Of a stretch of 64,000 nt of DNA, positions 9,374 to 18,073 are shown piece after piece (the first letter of the stretch is position 1; every line of letters starts with the position of its first letter). The translations under genes and the position numbers were made by a program. Origin of the DNA: JBBTCX01 sp964494205 (GTDB lineage: Bacteria; Planctomycetota; Phycisphaerae; UBA1845); the NCBI GenBank assembly GCA_964494205.1, contig CAZBRD010000002.1:62001-126000 (forward strand). The letters run 5' to 3'. The notes beneath the pieces were generated by a model. That model worked only from the letters and a program-made list of their open reading frames with translations, was not told the DNA's origin and made no database searches.

Positions 9374-10297
9374 TCAATTCGCACTCGGCGAGCACAGTTT
9401 TTCCTGAATCGTCTTCGCCAGGATGTCATAGACGTTGCTGGGAATGACGTCGATTCGCAGAGCCGTTGCGAGTTCCTCTATGTCTTTTTCCACGGTATTC
9501 AACATGCGAACGAGCACACCCACGTCGATTCCCACGAAATCCATGGCGAATGAGCAAGTGTCCACAACCTGATCCATGTCAGGCATTTCGCAGAGCAGTT
9601 TTCCAATTCGATCGGAGGCATTGAGGATCTTGGCCATCACCGCCACGTCGCCTTCGCCGGGCGTGGACGATTGATGAAGATTGACGGCCGTGCCCACGAT
9701 TTCCGGCAATGTCCAGTGCGTCAGCACCATGGCGGAAACTTCGCCGTGCGTCGCTCCGAGGGCTTCAAGTTCAAGGTCGCCGGTGACGTATTCACCCTGC
9801 GGCACAAACTTGGCAATAATCGGGGCGTATAGGTCGGGCATGGCTTCCGCGAGAATCGGAATTCCGATGTCCGCGAGCAGCGCCGCGATGAAAATCTCGT
9901 CACGCTGCCGAGGCAGAAGGACATCGGCAAATCGTGTGGAAAGCACCGAGGCAGCCAGCGATCGCCGCCAGAAATAGCTCATATCCAATCCCGACGGATG
10001 TCGGTGCGAAATCGAATCAACCAGGTATCGTCCGAGCAGCAATGAGCGCACCCGCTTCGGCCCAAGCAACGTCAGCGCCTGCCGGAGTGAGACGATCTTC
10101 TGGCGAACGCCGAACAAAGCGGAGTTCGATAAGCGCAAAATCTCGCTTACCGTTCCCGGGTCCGCGGACAAAACCTTGATGACCTCGCCGTATTCAAACG
10201 CGGGATCCTGTATAATCTGCAGGAATCGAGTGACAACCTGTGGCATCGATGGAACGGCAGCGGATCGTTTGATCGCTTCAAGTACTCGCGCGTTCAT
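9374..10297 (-). CDS. HDOD-domain signalling protein
   Basis: Regulatory protein of 307 residues made almost wholly of one HDOD domain (residues about 5-215), a non-catalytic HD-related fold common in signalling and motility control. Visible blocks are VPSMPQVVTRFLQIIQDP, LRLSNSALFGVRQKIVSLRQALTLLG split around residue 70, and HWTLPEIVGTAVNLHQ. The start is set at ATG 10297 because GGAG lies 8 bases upstream; ATG 10303 is too close to that site. The frame opens further up to 10420 without a family match. Its position next to the flagellar genes fits a motility-linked role, but this is inference. Confidence 0.85.
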   Translation of the reverse strand: MNARVLEAIKRSAAVPSMPQVVTRFLQIIQDPAFEYGEVIKVLSADPGTVSEILRLSNSALFGVRQKIVSLRQALTLLGPKRVRSLLLGRYLVDSISHRHPSGLDMSYFWRRSLAASVLSTRFADVLLPRQRDEIFIAALLADIGIPILAEAMPDLYAPIIAKFVPQGEYVTGDLELEALGATHGEVSAMVLTHWTLPEIVGTAVNLHQSSTPGEGDVAVMAKILNASDRIGKLLCEMPDMDQVVDTCSFAMDFVGIDVGVLVRMLNTVEKDIEELATALRIDVIPSNVYDILAKTIQEKLCSPSAN

Positions 10298-10676
10298 CGG
10301 CATATCTCCCTCAACTTTCCGCTCTGTGAACAGCTCTCTCTCTGCAGCGCCGACGCTCAAACAACCCCCGGAGTCAAACAACGATTCCGGATATGAATCC
10401 AATGGTGTAAGCCGGCACAACCTGTTTTTTTTTGAGCCGTACTACTTGGCAGCTACGTGACCAAATGGCCTTCCGTAGCCCGCAAAGTGTCGACCGATGC
10501 GTCATGTCATCGGAGACTTTGTCACTCCGATAAAGTTGTCCGTCCGTGAATCGTGCTAAGAATTGGCCCAAACCGTGTTCCTGGGGCCTATAACAACGGA
10601 TTTCGATGGGTCTTGAGGCGAACGGTGGATGGCTTCTATGTGAATTTGAGATGAGGTAAGAAGAATTGGATAGTCG
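10298..10676. other. Leader of the HDOD gene
   Basis: About 380 bases with no supported gene. It presumably holds the HDOD promoter. A run of nine T near 10424-10433 is visible, but I could not assign a convincing -10/-35 pair. Confidence 0.4.
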
Positions 10677-10721
10677 GTGAAAAAGCAAGGCGCATTCGAC
10701 CTGCGGAGGATCGAATGCGCC
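10677..10721 (-). terminator. Rho-independent terminator
   Basis: An 11-bp perfect stem (GGCGCATTCGA at 10689-10699 with its complement at 10711-10721) and an 11-base loop. On the reverse strand it is followed by TTGCTTTTTC. It lies 32 bases past the stop of the cysteine-repeat lipoprotein and ends that transcription unit. Confidence 0.88.
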
Positions 10722-10752
10722 CCTCAAATCCTGATAAGCCTGAACTCAGACC

Positions 10753-13452
10753 CTATTCACAATCCGGATCGGGTAAAAGGCAGAATTCATCGCAGATTCC
10801 GTCGCCATACCAACCATTGGTCTCGCAGACATCTTCCTCGATATTTTCGCAATCTGGGTCAGGCAACGGACAGAACGCATCGCAGATTCCGTCACCATAG
10901 AATCCCATCAGCTCGCATTCATCAATTTCATCGCAATCCGGATCGGGGTATTGGCAGTCGACGTCGCACACGCCGTCGCCGTACAGACCCTGCTCAAAAC
11001 AGATGTCCGTACAATCCGGGTCATACATGTCGCAGTTTTCGTGGCAGATGCCGTCGCCGTAGAGCCCGTTGATCGCACAAATGTCGGTCACGTCGGCACA
11101 ATCCGGGTCAGGCAGTCGGCAGAAGTCGTCACATTGGCCATCGCCGTAGAAGCCGTACAGGTCGCAGACGTCGATGACCTCGCAGTCCGGATCGGGCATG
11201 GGGCAATAACTGTCGCACTCCCCGTCTCCGTACCACCCGCGTTGAGCACAAATGTCCGTTACTTCCTCGCAGTCTGGATCTGGCAGGATGCACGAATCGC
11301 ACACGCCGTCGCCGTACCAGCCGTAGGCCTCGCATACGTCGTATTGGTCGCAGTCGGGATCATGCTCCGGACAGAAGAGGTCACACGTCCCGTCACCGTA
11401 GAACCCGGCTGTATCGCAAATGTCGCCGAAATCACCGGAGCAATCTTCGTCTTCGAAGAGGCAAAAGGGGTCGCAGATGCCGTCGCCGTAGAAACCATTG
11501 ATTTCGCAAAGGTCGAAGTACTCGTCGCCGCAATCTTCATCTGCAAACAAGCAGAATTCATCGCAAATGCCGTCACCGTAATAGCCGTTGACGTCGCAAA
11601 CGTCATATTCCGTGCCTCCCACGATGACTTCGCACGATGAGAAATATTCCGTCCCGAACAAGTCGTAACCGGTAAATCCCACGTTGAAACGTCCCGGCTG
11701 GAAGAACTGAATCTGAGTTTGTGAATCGAACGGATCGACAACGACAAACGCTCGACTGCCTGCCACGAACCATTCCGTCAACTCGAGTTCATCCGCCAGC
11801 GTGCCTTGCGTCCGGAAAACGCCGAAGTCGCCGACGTTCAGACCGGCCGGGCATCCCAACGAGAGCAGCAGGGGGTCTGTCACATCGTCAAACACGTCAC
11901 CCACAACTGTCTCGCAGACATATTGCTTGTACGAGTCGACCGAACCACCCGTGATATCTGAGACTATGACGCTGACTTGAATAACACCGGGCCCAGTCGG
12001 GAGAACTTCGACGCCGCTTTCAAACGGGTCCGAGCTGACAAACCCAAGCCCGTCACTCACGAACCAGTCGAAGATCAGCTCGCGACCCTCGTCTTCCCGG
12101 CTGAATACGTAGTCAACGGTGAACGGCGTCGCGACCTCTGCAGTGCCGGGGCAGTTGATTCCGCTGTACCCGTCGTCGTAATCGTCAATCACTTCGCAAA
12201 CAAATTGCGTATCCGGCGCGACCGCGTTTTGATTGTAGTATCGCAACAAACCCGCCCGTCGAACCGGGTTTTCATCGAGCAGGTCAATCAGCTGCAATTC
12301 AAATTCAAGCACGATTCCGTCGTCACTCAGCGTCCCAGCCGTCAGCGCCGCATCGAAAAGCTGATGAGCATTAGCTGTAGTCTGACCGGCCACGGTTTCT
12401 ACAACGTACTCTGAGTCAGCCTCAAACCTTCGTTCAATCGTGATGAAACCGAAATCATCGAGCTGCGTGCCAGTGAAAACCGGAGTCAAAAACACGCTGA
12501 CATCCGTTCCCCCCGGGGTCAGATTAATCGGCGTGCCCGTCGAATAGTTGATTGTGATTCCGCTGTCTCGCGTTTCTCCAAGTCCAAAATCAGGGAACAC
12601 AACATTGCGATCAAATTCGCTTTGCAGCACGCTGTTCAGGTCGAAAGTCAGCCGATTTGCAGCACCGGTCTGTTGAAGACACAGCCCCTCGGCATCGAAC
12701 AGAATGAACGTCTGCCCCGCGAGTTGCTGGATAGCATCCGGAATTTCGTCGATCGTTGCGTTAATCAACAAAGTGGCGTCGACTTCCTCGACGTCGTACC
12801 CATCAACAATTTCCGCGATGAGGAGAGCCTCAAGCTCGAATTCACTCCCTGCCAGGGGCGAATCAGGATTGTCATCCGAATCGAAGAGCGAAAACGTCAG
12901 CTCGCCGTAAGTCGAAAGGCCGGCGCGCAATGCCTGCGTGTTCTCTGATGGATTGCTCTGCGCAGCCGAAGGCGTTTCCTGCGCCGAAGATCCCAGCAAT
13001 CGTTCCGCCTGTCCTTCACTGACATTCCCCTGTGCGTCGGTGAGGCGGATCATGGCCATGTTGTTCTGATAAACGATGTCGGCGTTCGTGTTGTTCGACA
13101 ATCGAAAATTGACCGGCCGTCCTTGTGGATCGAGCGAGACTTTCAGCGTCTCGCCATTGGACGCCCGCACGTTGGCTTCGGTAATCAACATGTCGCCGTT
13201 ATTGTTTTCCATCGCGCGAAACGCGTACTCGTTCCCGTCTTCATCTTCAGCGACGGCATAGTGTCCGCCTTCAGCGTCGAAGCTCACGCGAAACGAATCG
13301 GGCGTGCCCCCATTGTTCCCGCCGTTTCCGCCATTTCCTCCGTCACCGACATTCGCTCCGGTGCAACCGACACCAACCAGCATCAGGAACACAAGAGTGA
13401 ATGAAATCCCAAGCCGAAAAACTGTCGCCCTGCAAAAAATACTCGCCGTCAT
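10753..13452 (-). CDS. Large lipoprotein with ten cysteine-rich YGDGxCD repeats
   Basis: An 899-residue exported protein of unknown function. The N-terminus has a hydrophobic signal ending in LVGVGC, a probable but atypical lipobox, followed by a Gly/Asn-rich linker. Residues about 50-410 are mixed beta-rich sequence. Residues about 415-600 contain two or three PKD-like segments (FDWFVSDGLGFVSSDPF and similar). The C-terminal third is ten tandem repeats of about 28 residues with the pattern DxCxxxGxYGDGxCDxxCxxPDPDC, ending exactly at the stop. The acidic Asp-Gly positions suggest metal binding and the cysteines suggest disulphides. GGAGG precedes ATG 13452 by 7 bases. It is divergent from the secreted-protein genes at 14010 onward. 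Confidence 0.75.
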   Translation of the reverse strand: MTASIFCRATVFRLGISFTLVFLMLVGVGCTGANVGDGGNGGNGGNNGGTPDSFRVSFDAEGGHYAVAEDEDGNEYAFRAMENNNGDMLITEANVRASNGETLKVSLDPQGRPVNFRLSNNTNADIVYQNNMAMIRLTDAQGNVSEGQAERLLGSSAQETPSAAQSNPSENTQALRAGLSTYGELTFSLFDSDDNPDSPLAGSEFELEALLIAEIVDGYDVEEVDATLLINATIDEIPDAIQQLAGQTFILFDAEGLCLQQTGAANRLTFDLNSVLQSEFDRNVVFPDFGLGETRDSGITINYSTGTPINLTPGGTDVSVFLTPVFTGTQLDDFGFITIERRFEADSEYVVETVAGQTTANAHQLFDAALTAGTLSDDGIVLEFELQLIDLLDENPVRRAGLLRYYNQNAVAPDTQFVCEVIDDYDDGYSGINCPGTAEVATPFTVDYVFSREDEGRELIFDWFVSDGLGFVSSDPFESGVEVLPTGPGVIQVSVIVSDITGGSVDSYKQYVCETVVGDVFDDVTDPLLLSLGCPAGLNVGDFGVFRTQGTLADELELTEWFVAGSRAFVVVDPFDSQTQIQFFQPGRFNVGFTGYDLFGTEYFSSCEVIVGGTEYDVCDVNGYYGDGICDEFCLFADEDCGDEYFDLCEINGFYGDGICDPFCLFEDEDCSGDFGDICDTAGFYGDGTCDLFCPEHDPDCDQYDVCEAYGWYGDGVCDSCILPDPDCEEVTDICAQRGWYGDGECDSYCPMPDPDCEVIDVCDLYGFYGDGQCDDFCRLPDPDCADVTDICAINGLYGDGICHENCDMYDPDCTDICFEQGLYGDGVCDVDCQYPDPDCDEIDECELMGFYGDGICDAFCPLPDPDCENIEEDVCETNGWYGDGICDEFCLLPDPDCE

Positions 13453-14009
13453 AGTTTTACCTCCGTGATCAGTATTGTGGTTGGTGAATTACGTGATTGT
13501 AAGTCGTTCCGCGCAGTTCTTATCGGCCCTCCTCTGGCCGCGTGCGATGAGTTCCGTTCTTAAAATCGACTTTCTCTTTCTTTCCCTGCAGCAATTCGCG
13601 TCGCACCGGGCGGGATCGGTTGCCTGTTTTCTGGCTCAATCCGGTTCGTTCGGCCGCGGCATCATGTTACGCCTTCATCGCGTTTCGGCAATCGGTTCAC
13701 CAACGTCCGCATCGCGATGCTCCGATCACGAAGCGTCCGCCCTTCCTGCGTCCGATCAAAGGCCCATTATGTCATCTCGGACGCCAAGAGATATTGTTAT
13801 CGCCAAGTGCCATATAATGGCACAGCCAATAACGAAATCACCTTGAAATCACGTGTGGTCCAAGAACCGACAATTGTGAATAACATCGGTGATTTTCCTT
13901 GTCTTGGCGAATGCGTTCGGCCTAATATCCGTTGATGCACTGTCGGCTGACATGAGAGTGCCACGTGATGGCACCAAGCGTCGACGGTTGCGAATGGGGG
14001 AAAGAGACA
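13453..14009. promoter_or_regulatory. Divergent promoter region with two matching operators
   Basis: A 557-base gene-free region between divergent exported-protein genes. It contains two copies of GTGCCA-N5-TGGCAC, at 13807-13823 (spacer TATAA) and 13958-13974 (spacer CGTGA), 151 bases apart. The first overlaps a perfect TATAAT (13813-13818). This looks like a pair of binding sites for a dimeric regulator controlling the downstream gene. No regulator gene is adjacent. Confidence 0.55.
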
Positions 14010-15383
14010 ATGCGGGGTCAAACTTCAACAGCATTCAGGCGGCAGCGCCGGTTGACGGCGCTCGGCGCGATGATCGGCCTGCGGGCGTCGTCCATCAGCG
14101 GCGCCGGTCGGACATGCCTTACTTGCTTCGCGGCATCCCTGTGTCTCTGGCTCGGATTATCAGCCGCAAACGCACAGACCTCCGGTGCGCCCGCCTCGTC
14201 GGGTTCACCGGTAGTTTCGAATGGTCGTTGTGTCACGGATCAAAAAGGCAGCTTGCTCATCTACTCTCTCGTTGAAGTCAAATGGGATGCACACGGCGAG
14301 CTGATTCAGGATACGTTCGTCCAGTTACTTAACGACTTTGCGGGCGACGTGCGGGTCCAATTTTATTTCGTCAACGGCGATGAGCCGCTCGATCCGCAGT
14401 TCACCAACACCGATCCGCCGCAGTTGATTGAGCGAGCCCATACCGGCTGGAATTGGGTCGATACGCAATTCACGCTTACGGACGATCAATCCGTTTACTG
14501 GTCCGCCGCGAGTGGTCAGCCGCAGGGTGTCCCGCTGCTGTCTATTCTCGACCCGGGCATTCCCGCAGGCCGGCCGGACAACGATCCGGACAATCCCGGT
14601 GGACGCGTGCTCCGTGCGTACCTCATGGGTTGGGCGGTCGACAACATGGGCCACGAGATTCGTTGGAATCACCTCAGTGGAAATGCGGTCATCGTCAACT
14701 ATCGCCTCGGTGCCGCGGCTGAATACCCTGCGTGGGCATTCCAGGCACACAGCGCTCCGCACGGCCAGCAGACCCTGAGCTGCTTCGCCTTCAACCTCGA
14801 AAGCGGCCAGTGCATCGACAGCCGTCTATTGCCGGGTCGACTCGATCTCGACGGTTATGAATACGACAACATTCCGGACAAGCTGCTCATTCAGTTCAAC
14901 ACGGCCGGCTCGAGCTATCCGGGCCAGGAAGAGGGCATTCCGGACGTCGCCGTGGATACGCAGCTCGTCGTGTTCCCGGTCGCTACTGACCTGCGACAGG
15001 ACACAACAGGCCCGATTACAACCAAAGCGAAGTTTGATATCTGGAACGAAAACGAGGTTCGGTTCTCCGGCACCGAGCGGTGCGTAACCTGCTGGGACGG
15101 AACTGACCTCGAGAGGTATATCACACCGCCCGGTGTCAACCACTTCCTGATGAGCGTCATTCAAACGACGACCGGAAAAGCGCGAGCGTCCGGATTGGGA
15201 AGCAGCGTGTGTGCAGGTCCGAACGGAGCATCACGTGATGCCGCCATCCTCGGAATCAGCCTGAAGAAAATCCGATTCCCATCGGGAATAGATACAACCG
15301 CTGTCCCGCTGGTCGGCCAGGGCGACATGATCTCGCAGATTTTCTACGACATCATCACGCCGCCGGAAGAGTCGAATCGGTAA
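14010..15383 (+). CDS. Exported protein of unknown function
   Basis: 457 residues from ATG 14010, preceded by a purine-rich GGGGGAAAGAGA. The N-terminus has many arginines (RRQRR) followed by a hydrophobic stretch and a likely signal-peptidase site near SAANAQ (about residue 57). The long N-region before the hydrophobic core is unusual. The mature part has no family I recognise. It holds a CVTCWD motif near residue 360 and a few other scattered cysteines. It starts a run of secreted-protein genes on the forward strand that share purine-rich ribosome sites. Confidence 0.6.
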   Translation: MRGQTSTAFRRQRRLTALGAMIGLRASSISGAGRTCLTCFAASLCLWLGLSAANAQTSGAPASSGSPVVSNGRCVTDQKGSLLIYSLVEVKWDAHGELIQDTFVQLLNDFAGDVRVQFYFVNGDEPLDPQFTNTDPPQLIERAHTGWNWVDTQFTLTDDQSVYWSAASGQPQGVPLLSILDPGIPAGRPDNDPDNPGGRVLRAYLMGWAVDNMGHEIRWNHLSGNAVIVNYRLGAAAEYPAWAFQAHSAPHGQQTLSCFAFNLESGQCIDSRLLPGRLDLDGYEYDNIPDKLLIQFNTAGSSYPGQEEGIPDVAVDTQLVVFPVATDLRQDTTGPITTKAKFDIWNENEVRFSGTERCVTCWDGTDLERYITPPGVNHFLMSVIQTTTGKARASGLGSSVCAGPNGASRDAAILGISLKKIRFPSGIDTTAVPLVGQGDMISQIFYDIITPPEESNR

Positions 15384-15468
15384 TCGGAACAATCAGGAAA
15401 CTGTTTGAGTGCGTGTAAGCAAAGGGTTTGAGCAAACTGTAGCCAAATTGGGAAGGGGAGAGGGAAAG

Positions 15469-17937
15469 ATGAAGAGGTTGACGGCAGATCGACACGTAGC
15501 TGCGGCGATAGCGGCCTGCGTTCTGCTGACGTCGGCAGTTGCTCAGGCAGCCCATGTCATGTCATTGGGAGTCGGTCGCGGCTACGACAACGGCAATTTG
15601 TTCCAACTCGTCCTTACTGGAAACAGTATGGACACCATCCGCGCTGCGCTGCTCAATGACGGTCACGCAATTATGTCCGCCGAGTCATTCGCCAGCGCCG
15701 CACTCTCCAATCAGGAAGTCATTATTCTCGGCTTGTTCGACCCGGGTATGACGCTCACCGCCACGGAGCAAACGTCGCTCCTCAACTTTGTTCGCGGCGG
15801 CGGAGCACTCATCTATATGGGTGATAACGATCGCTTTGCAACATCAAACGCCAGCGTCGCCGGTATGTTCGGCGTCACATACAGCAACGATCCATCCGCC
15901 ACCACGGCGTCGGTGATCATCAACCCCAACCACCCGATTCTGAACGGCCCCGCGGGCGTCGTTAGTGAATACGACGGCTCTGGTAACGCTAAGGGATTCT
16001 TCGGCGGCATCGATCGCCTCGGTCCGCACGCTCACGCTTTGCTCGGCACCGGCAACCGTACCATGGTGGCGGTCATCGAGCGCGACGTTCTTCAACCCGG
16101 TAGCGGCCCGGTCGTATTCTTGTCCGACGTCAACGGTTTCATGGACGTAGGCGTGGGCGGTATCAACCGTGGCGATAATGCAGTTCTCTTCAGAAACATC
16201 CTTGCATTCGTGGGTCCAACGAGCGATGGATGCGGCAACAACACAGAGTGCAACGACGGTATTTTCTGCAACGGCGTCGAACAGTGCGTCGATGCATCGT
16301 GCACCGACGGCTCGTTCCCATGCACCAACGGCCAAGGTTGCCACGAAAACAATGACACATGCGGGCCGTGCACGCTCGACAGCCAATGCAACGATGGTCT
16401 TTTCTGCAACGGCGTCGAATCATGCGTCGCGGGCGTCTGTCAGCCGGGCGAGTTCCCGTGCGATGGCGGCCTCGGTTGCGACGAGCGCGATGACTCCTGC
16501 GGTCAATGCGGCAACAACGTCCAGTGCGATGACGGCGTCTTCTGCAACGGTCTTGAAGTGTGCGTGGGCAAAGTTTGCGTCATGGGCTCATTCCCGTGCC
16601 ATCAAGGTGAAGGTTGCCACGAAGACACCAACTCGTGCGGCCCGTGCACCAACGACATGCAGTGTGATGACAACTTGTTCTGCGACGGCGTAGAGACGTG
16701 CTTGAACGGCGAATGCCAGCACGGCACTTATCCGTGCGTCGGCGGCGACGGCTGCAATGAGAACGAAAATCAATGCGGACCCTGCGGCGAAACGGCCAGC
16801 TGCGAAGACGGCATCTTCTGCAACGGTATGGAGGTGTGCAACAACGGCACCTGTGAACCGGCGACAGATCCCGCGTGCGATACCGGCCTCGTCTGCGACG
16901 AAAAGCAGATGGAGTGCAGACCGTGCACTTCGAATACGGAATGCGACGATGGGCTCTTCTGTACTGGCGTAGAAACGTGCGTCGCCGGAGTTTGCCAGCC
17001 AGGAACATTACCATGCGAAGGTCTGATTTGTGAAGAAGACGAGAACGCGTGCGCTAAAGTGAGCTACATGGTGGTCACGCTCCCGGCCCTGAGCATTCTC
17101 GGCCAAGCGGACGAACTTCCTGAATCGCAGGCTCGCTTCACCAATGGTGAAACCGTCTTCGCCGAGTTCTGGGCGCAGACCAGCCACGCCGTCGGTCTCG
17201 GATGTGTGTACACCGACATGGCGTTTGGCGAGCAGGGTTGTCCGCTAAATGGAGTTTCAGTGGGTCATCAACCCAGCTTTGCGTTGAACCAGAGCGGCCA
17301 ATTTGTAGGTATGACTGTCAACGAATTGGGCGGTTGTGCGGGTCCGAGCAATGGTGGACTTGGCGTTGGGCCGAAATGGCAGCGCATCGGTTACGTACAA
17401 CTCGCCGGCAGTGATTATTGCGAAACGGAAATCTGCTTGTCGCCGGCATCGACAGCGAGCACCAACTTCTCTGGCTCGACGATCCAGGCTGACCTGATCA
17501 GCTACGACTGCCAGACGATCGAATTCGGGAACTGCATTTATGACCTCGACGGCGACGACTTCGTCGGCCCGGGTGACCTCGCGCTATTCGCATCGTGCTG
17601 GCTGTGCTGCGAGGGAGATGAGTGCTTCAGTGCCAACGACTGCGAAGTGAGCGACTTCGATTGCGATACCTGCGTCGGCCCCGGCGACCTCGCGTTTTTC
17701 GCGACAGCGTGGCTCGCCGATTGTGCCGATGCCAATGTGCTGGCGCCGCCGTGCCAAAGCACCGCAGGCACGTCGTTGCCGCCGGCGGACGCAGCAACTA
17801 TTCGCAGATTCAATCTCAGCCTGCCGCCGCGCGGTTGGCCGACAACACGCGACGACTGGTACGACAAAATGCGCGCGACCGCAGCCAAGAAGCGAATGCA
17901 GCAGGAAGAAACATCGGGACTCCAGCGACGACGATAA
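15469..17937 (+). CDS. Secreted protein: amidotransferase-like N-terminus, six cysteine repeats, dockerin-like tail
   Basis: 822 residues from ATG 15469, with GGGGAGAGGGAAAG upstream. A signal peptide (cleavage near VAQAAH, residue 27) leads to a domain (about 28-245) resembling class I amidotransferase-like folds (VIILGLFDPGMTL, then FVRGGGALIYMGD). Six tandem repeats of about 46 residues follow, with the pattern CxxxxxCxDGxFCNGxExCxxGxCxxGxxPC. Next is a beta-rich segment (about 525-680) that could be cohesin-like. The tail has two copies of GPGDLAxFAxxW with Asp/Cys flanks, typical of planctomycete dockerin-like ends. Extracellular, probably disulphide-bonded; function unknown. Confidence 0.72.
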   Translation: MKRLTADRHVAAAIAACVLLTSAVAQAAHVMSLGVGRGYDNGNLFQLVLTGNSMDTIRAALLNDGHAIMSAESFASAALSNQEVIILGLFDPGMTLTATEQTSLLNFVRGGGALIYMGDNDRFATSNASVAGMFGVTYSNDPSATTASVIINPNHPILNGPAGVVSEYDGSGNAKGFFGGIDRLGPHAHALLGTGNRTMVAVIERDVLQPGSGPVVFLSDVNGFMDVGVGGINRGDNAVLFRNILAFVGPTSDGCGNNTECNDGIFCNGVEQCVDASCTDGSFPCTNGQGCHENNDTCGPCTLDSQCNDGLFCNGVESCVAGVCQPGEFPCDGGLGCDERDDSCGQCGNNVQCDDGVFCNGLEVCVGKVCVMGSFPCHQGEGCHEDTNSCGPCTNDMQCDDNLFCDGVETCLNGECQHGTYPCVGGDGCNENENQCGPCGETASCEDGIFCNGMEVCNNGTCEPATDPACDTGLVCDEKQMECRPCTSNTECDDGLFCTGVETCVAGVCQPGTLPCEGLICEEDENACAKVSYMVVTLPALSILGQADELPESQARFTNGETVFAEFWAQTSHAVGLGCVYTDMAFGEQGCPLNGVSVGHQPSFALNQSGQFVGMTVNELGGCAGPSNGGLGVGPKWQRIGYVQLAGSDYCETEICLSPASTASTNFSGSTIQADLISYDCQTIEFGNCIYDLDGDDFVGPGDLALFASCWLCCEGDECFSANDCEVSDFDCDTCVGPGDLAFFATAWLADCADANVLAPPCQSTAGTSLPPADAATIRRFNLSLPPRGWPTTRDDWYDKMRATAAKKRMQQEETSGLQRRR

Positions 17938-18073
17938 CTCGTCCAAGCGGATCGTCACAAAATGTAAGGGGGAGAGGATTCACAGTAACCAAAGGCGAAG
18001 GGGGAGCATTCATCGACAGACGTCCCAATGTGGAGGCATCTGTGCGACAAATGCAGCCGGGGTGAGAAGCACC

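Noticed and set aside
9189..9395. Small reverse frame between flagellin and HDOD genes
   Set aside because: Overlaps the HDOD end, lacks a ribosome site and shows no family resemblance.
13807..13974. Sigma-54 promoters based on TGGCAC
   Set aside because: Neither TGGCAC is followed by TTGC at the required spacing. The symmetric arms fit a regulator site better.
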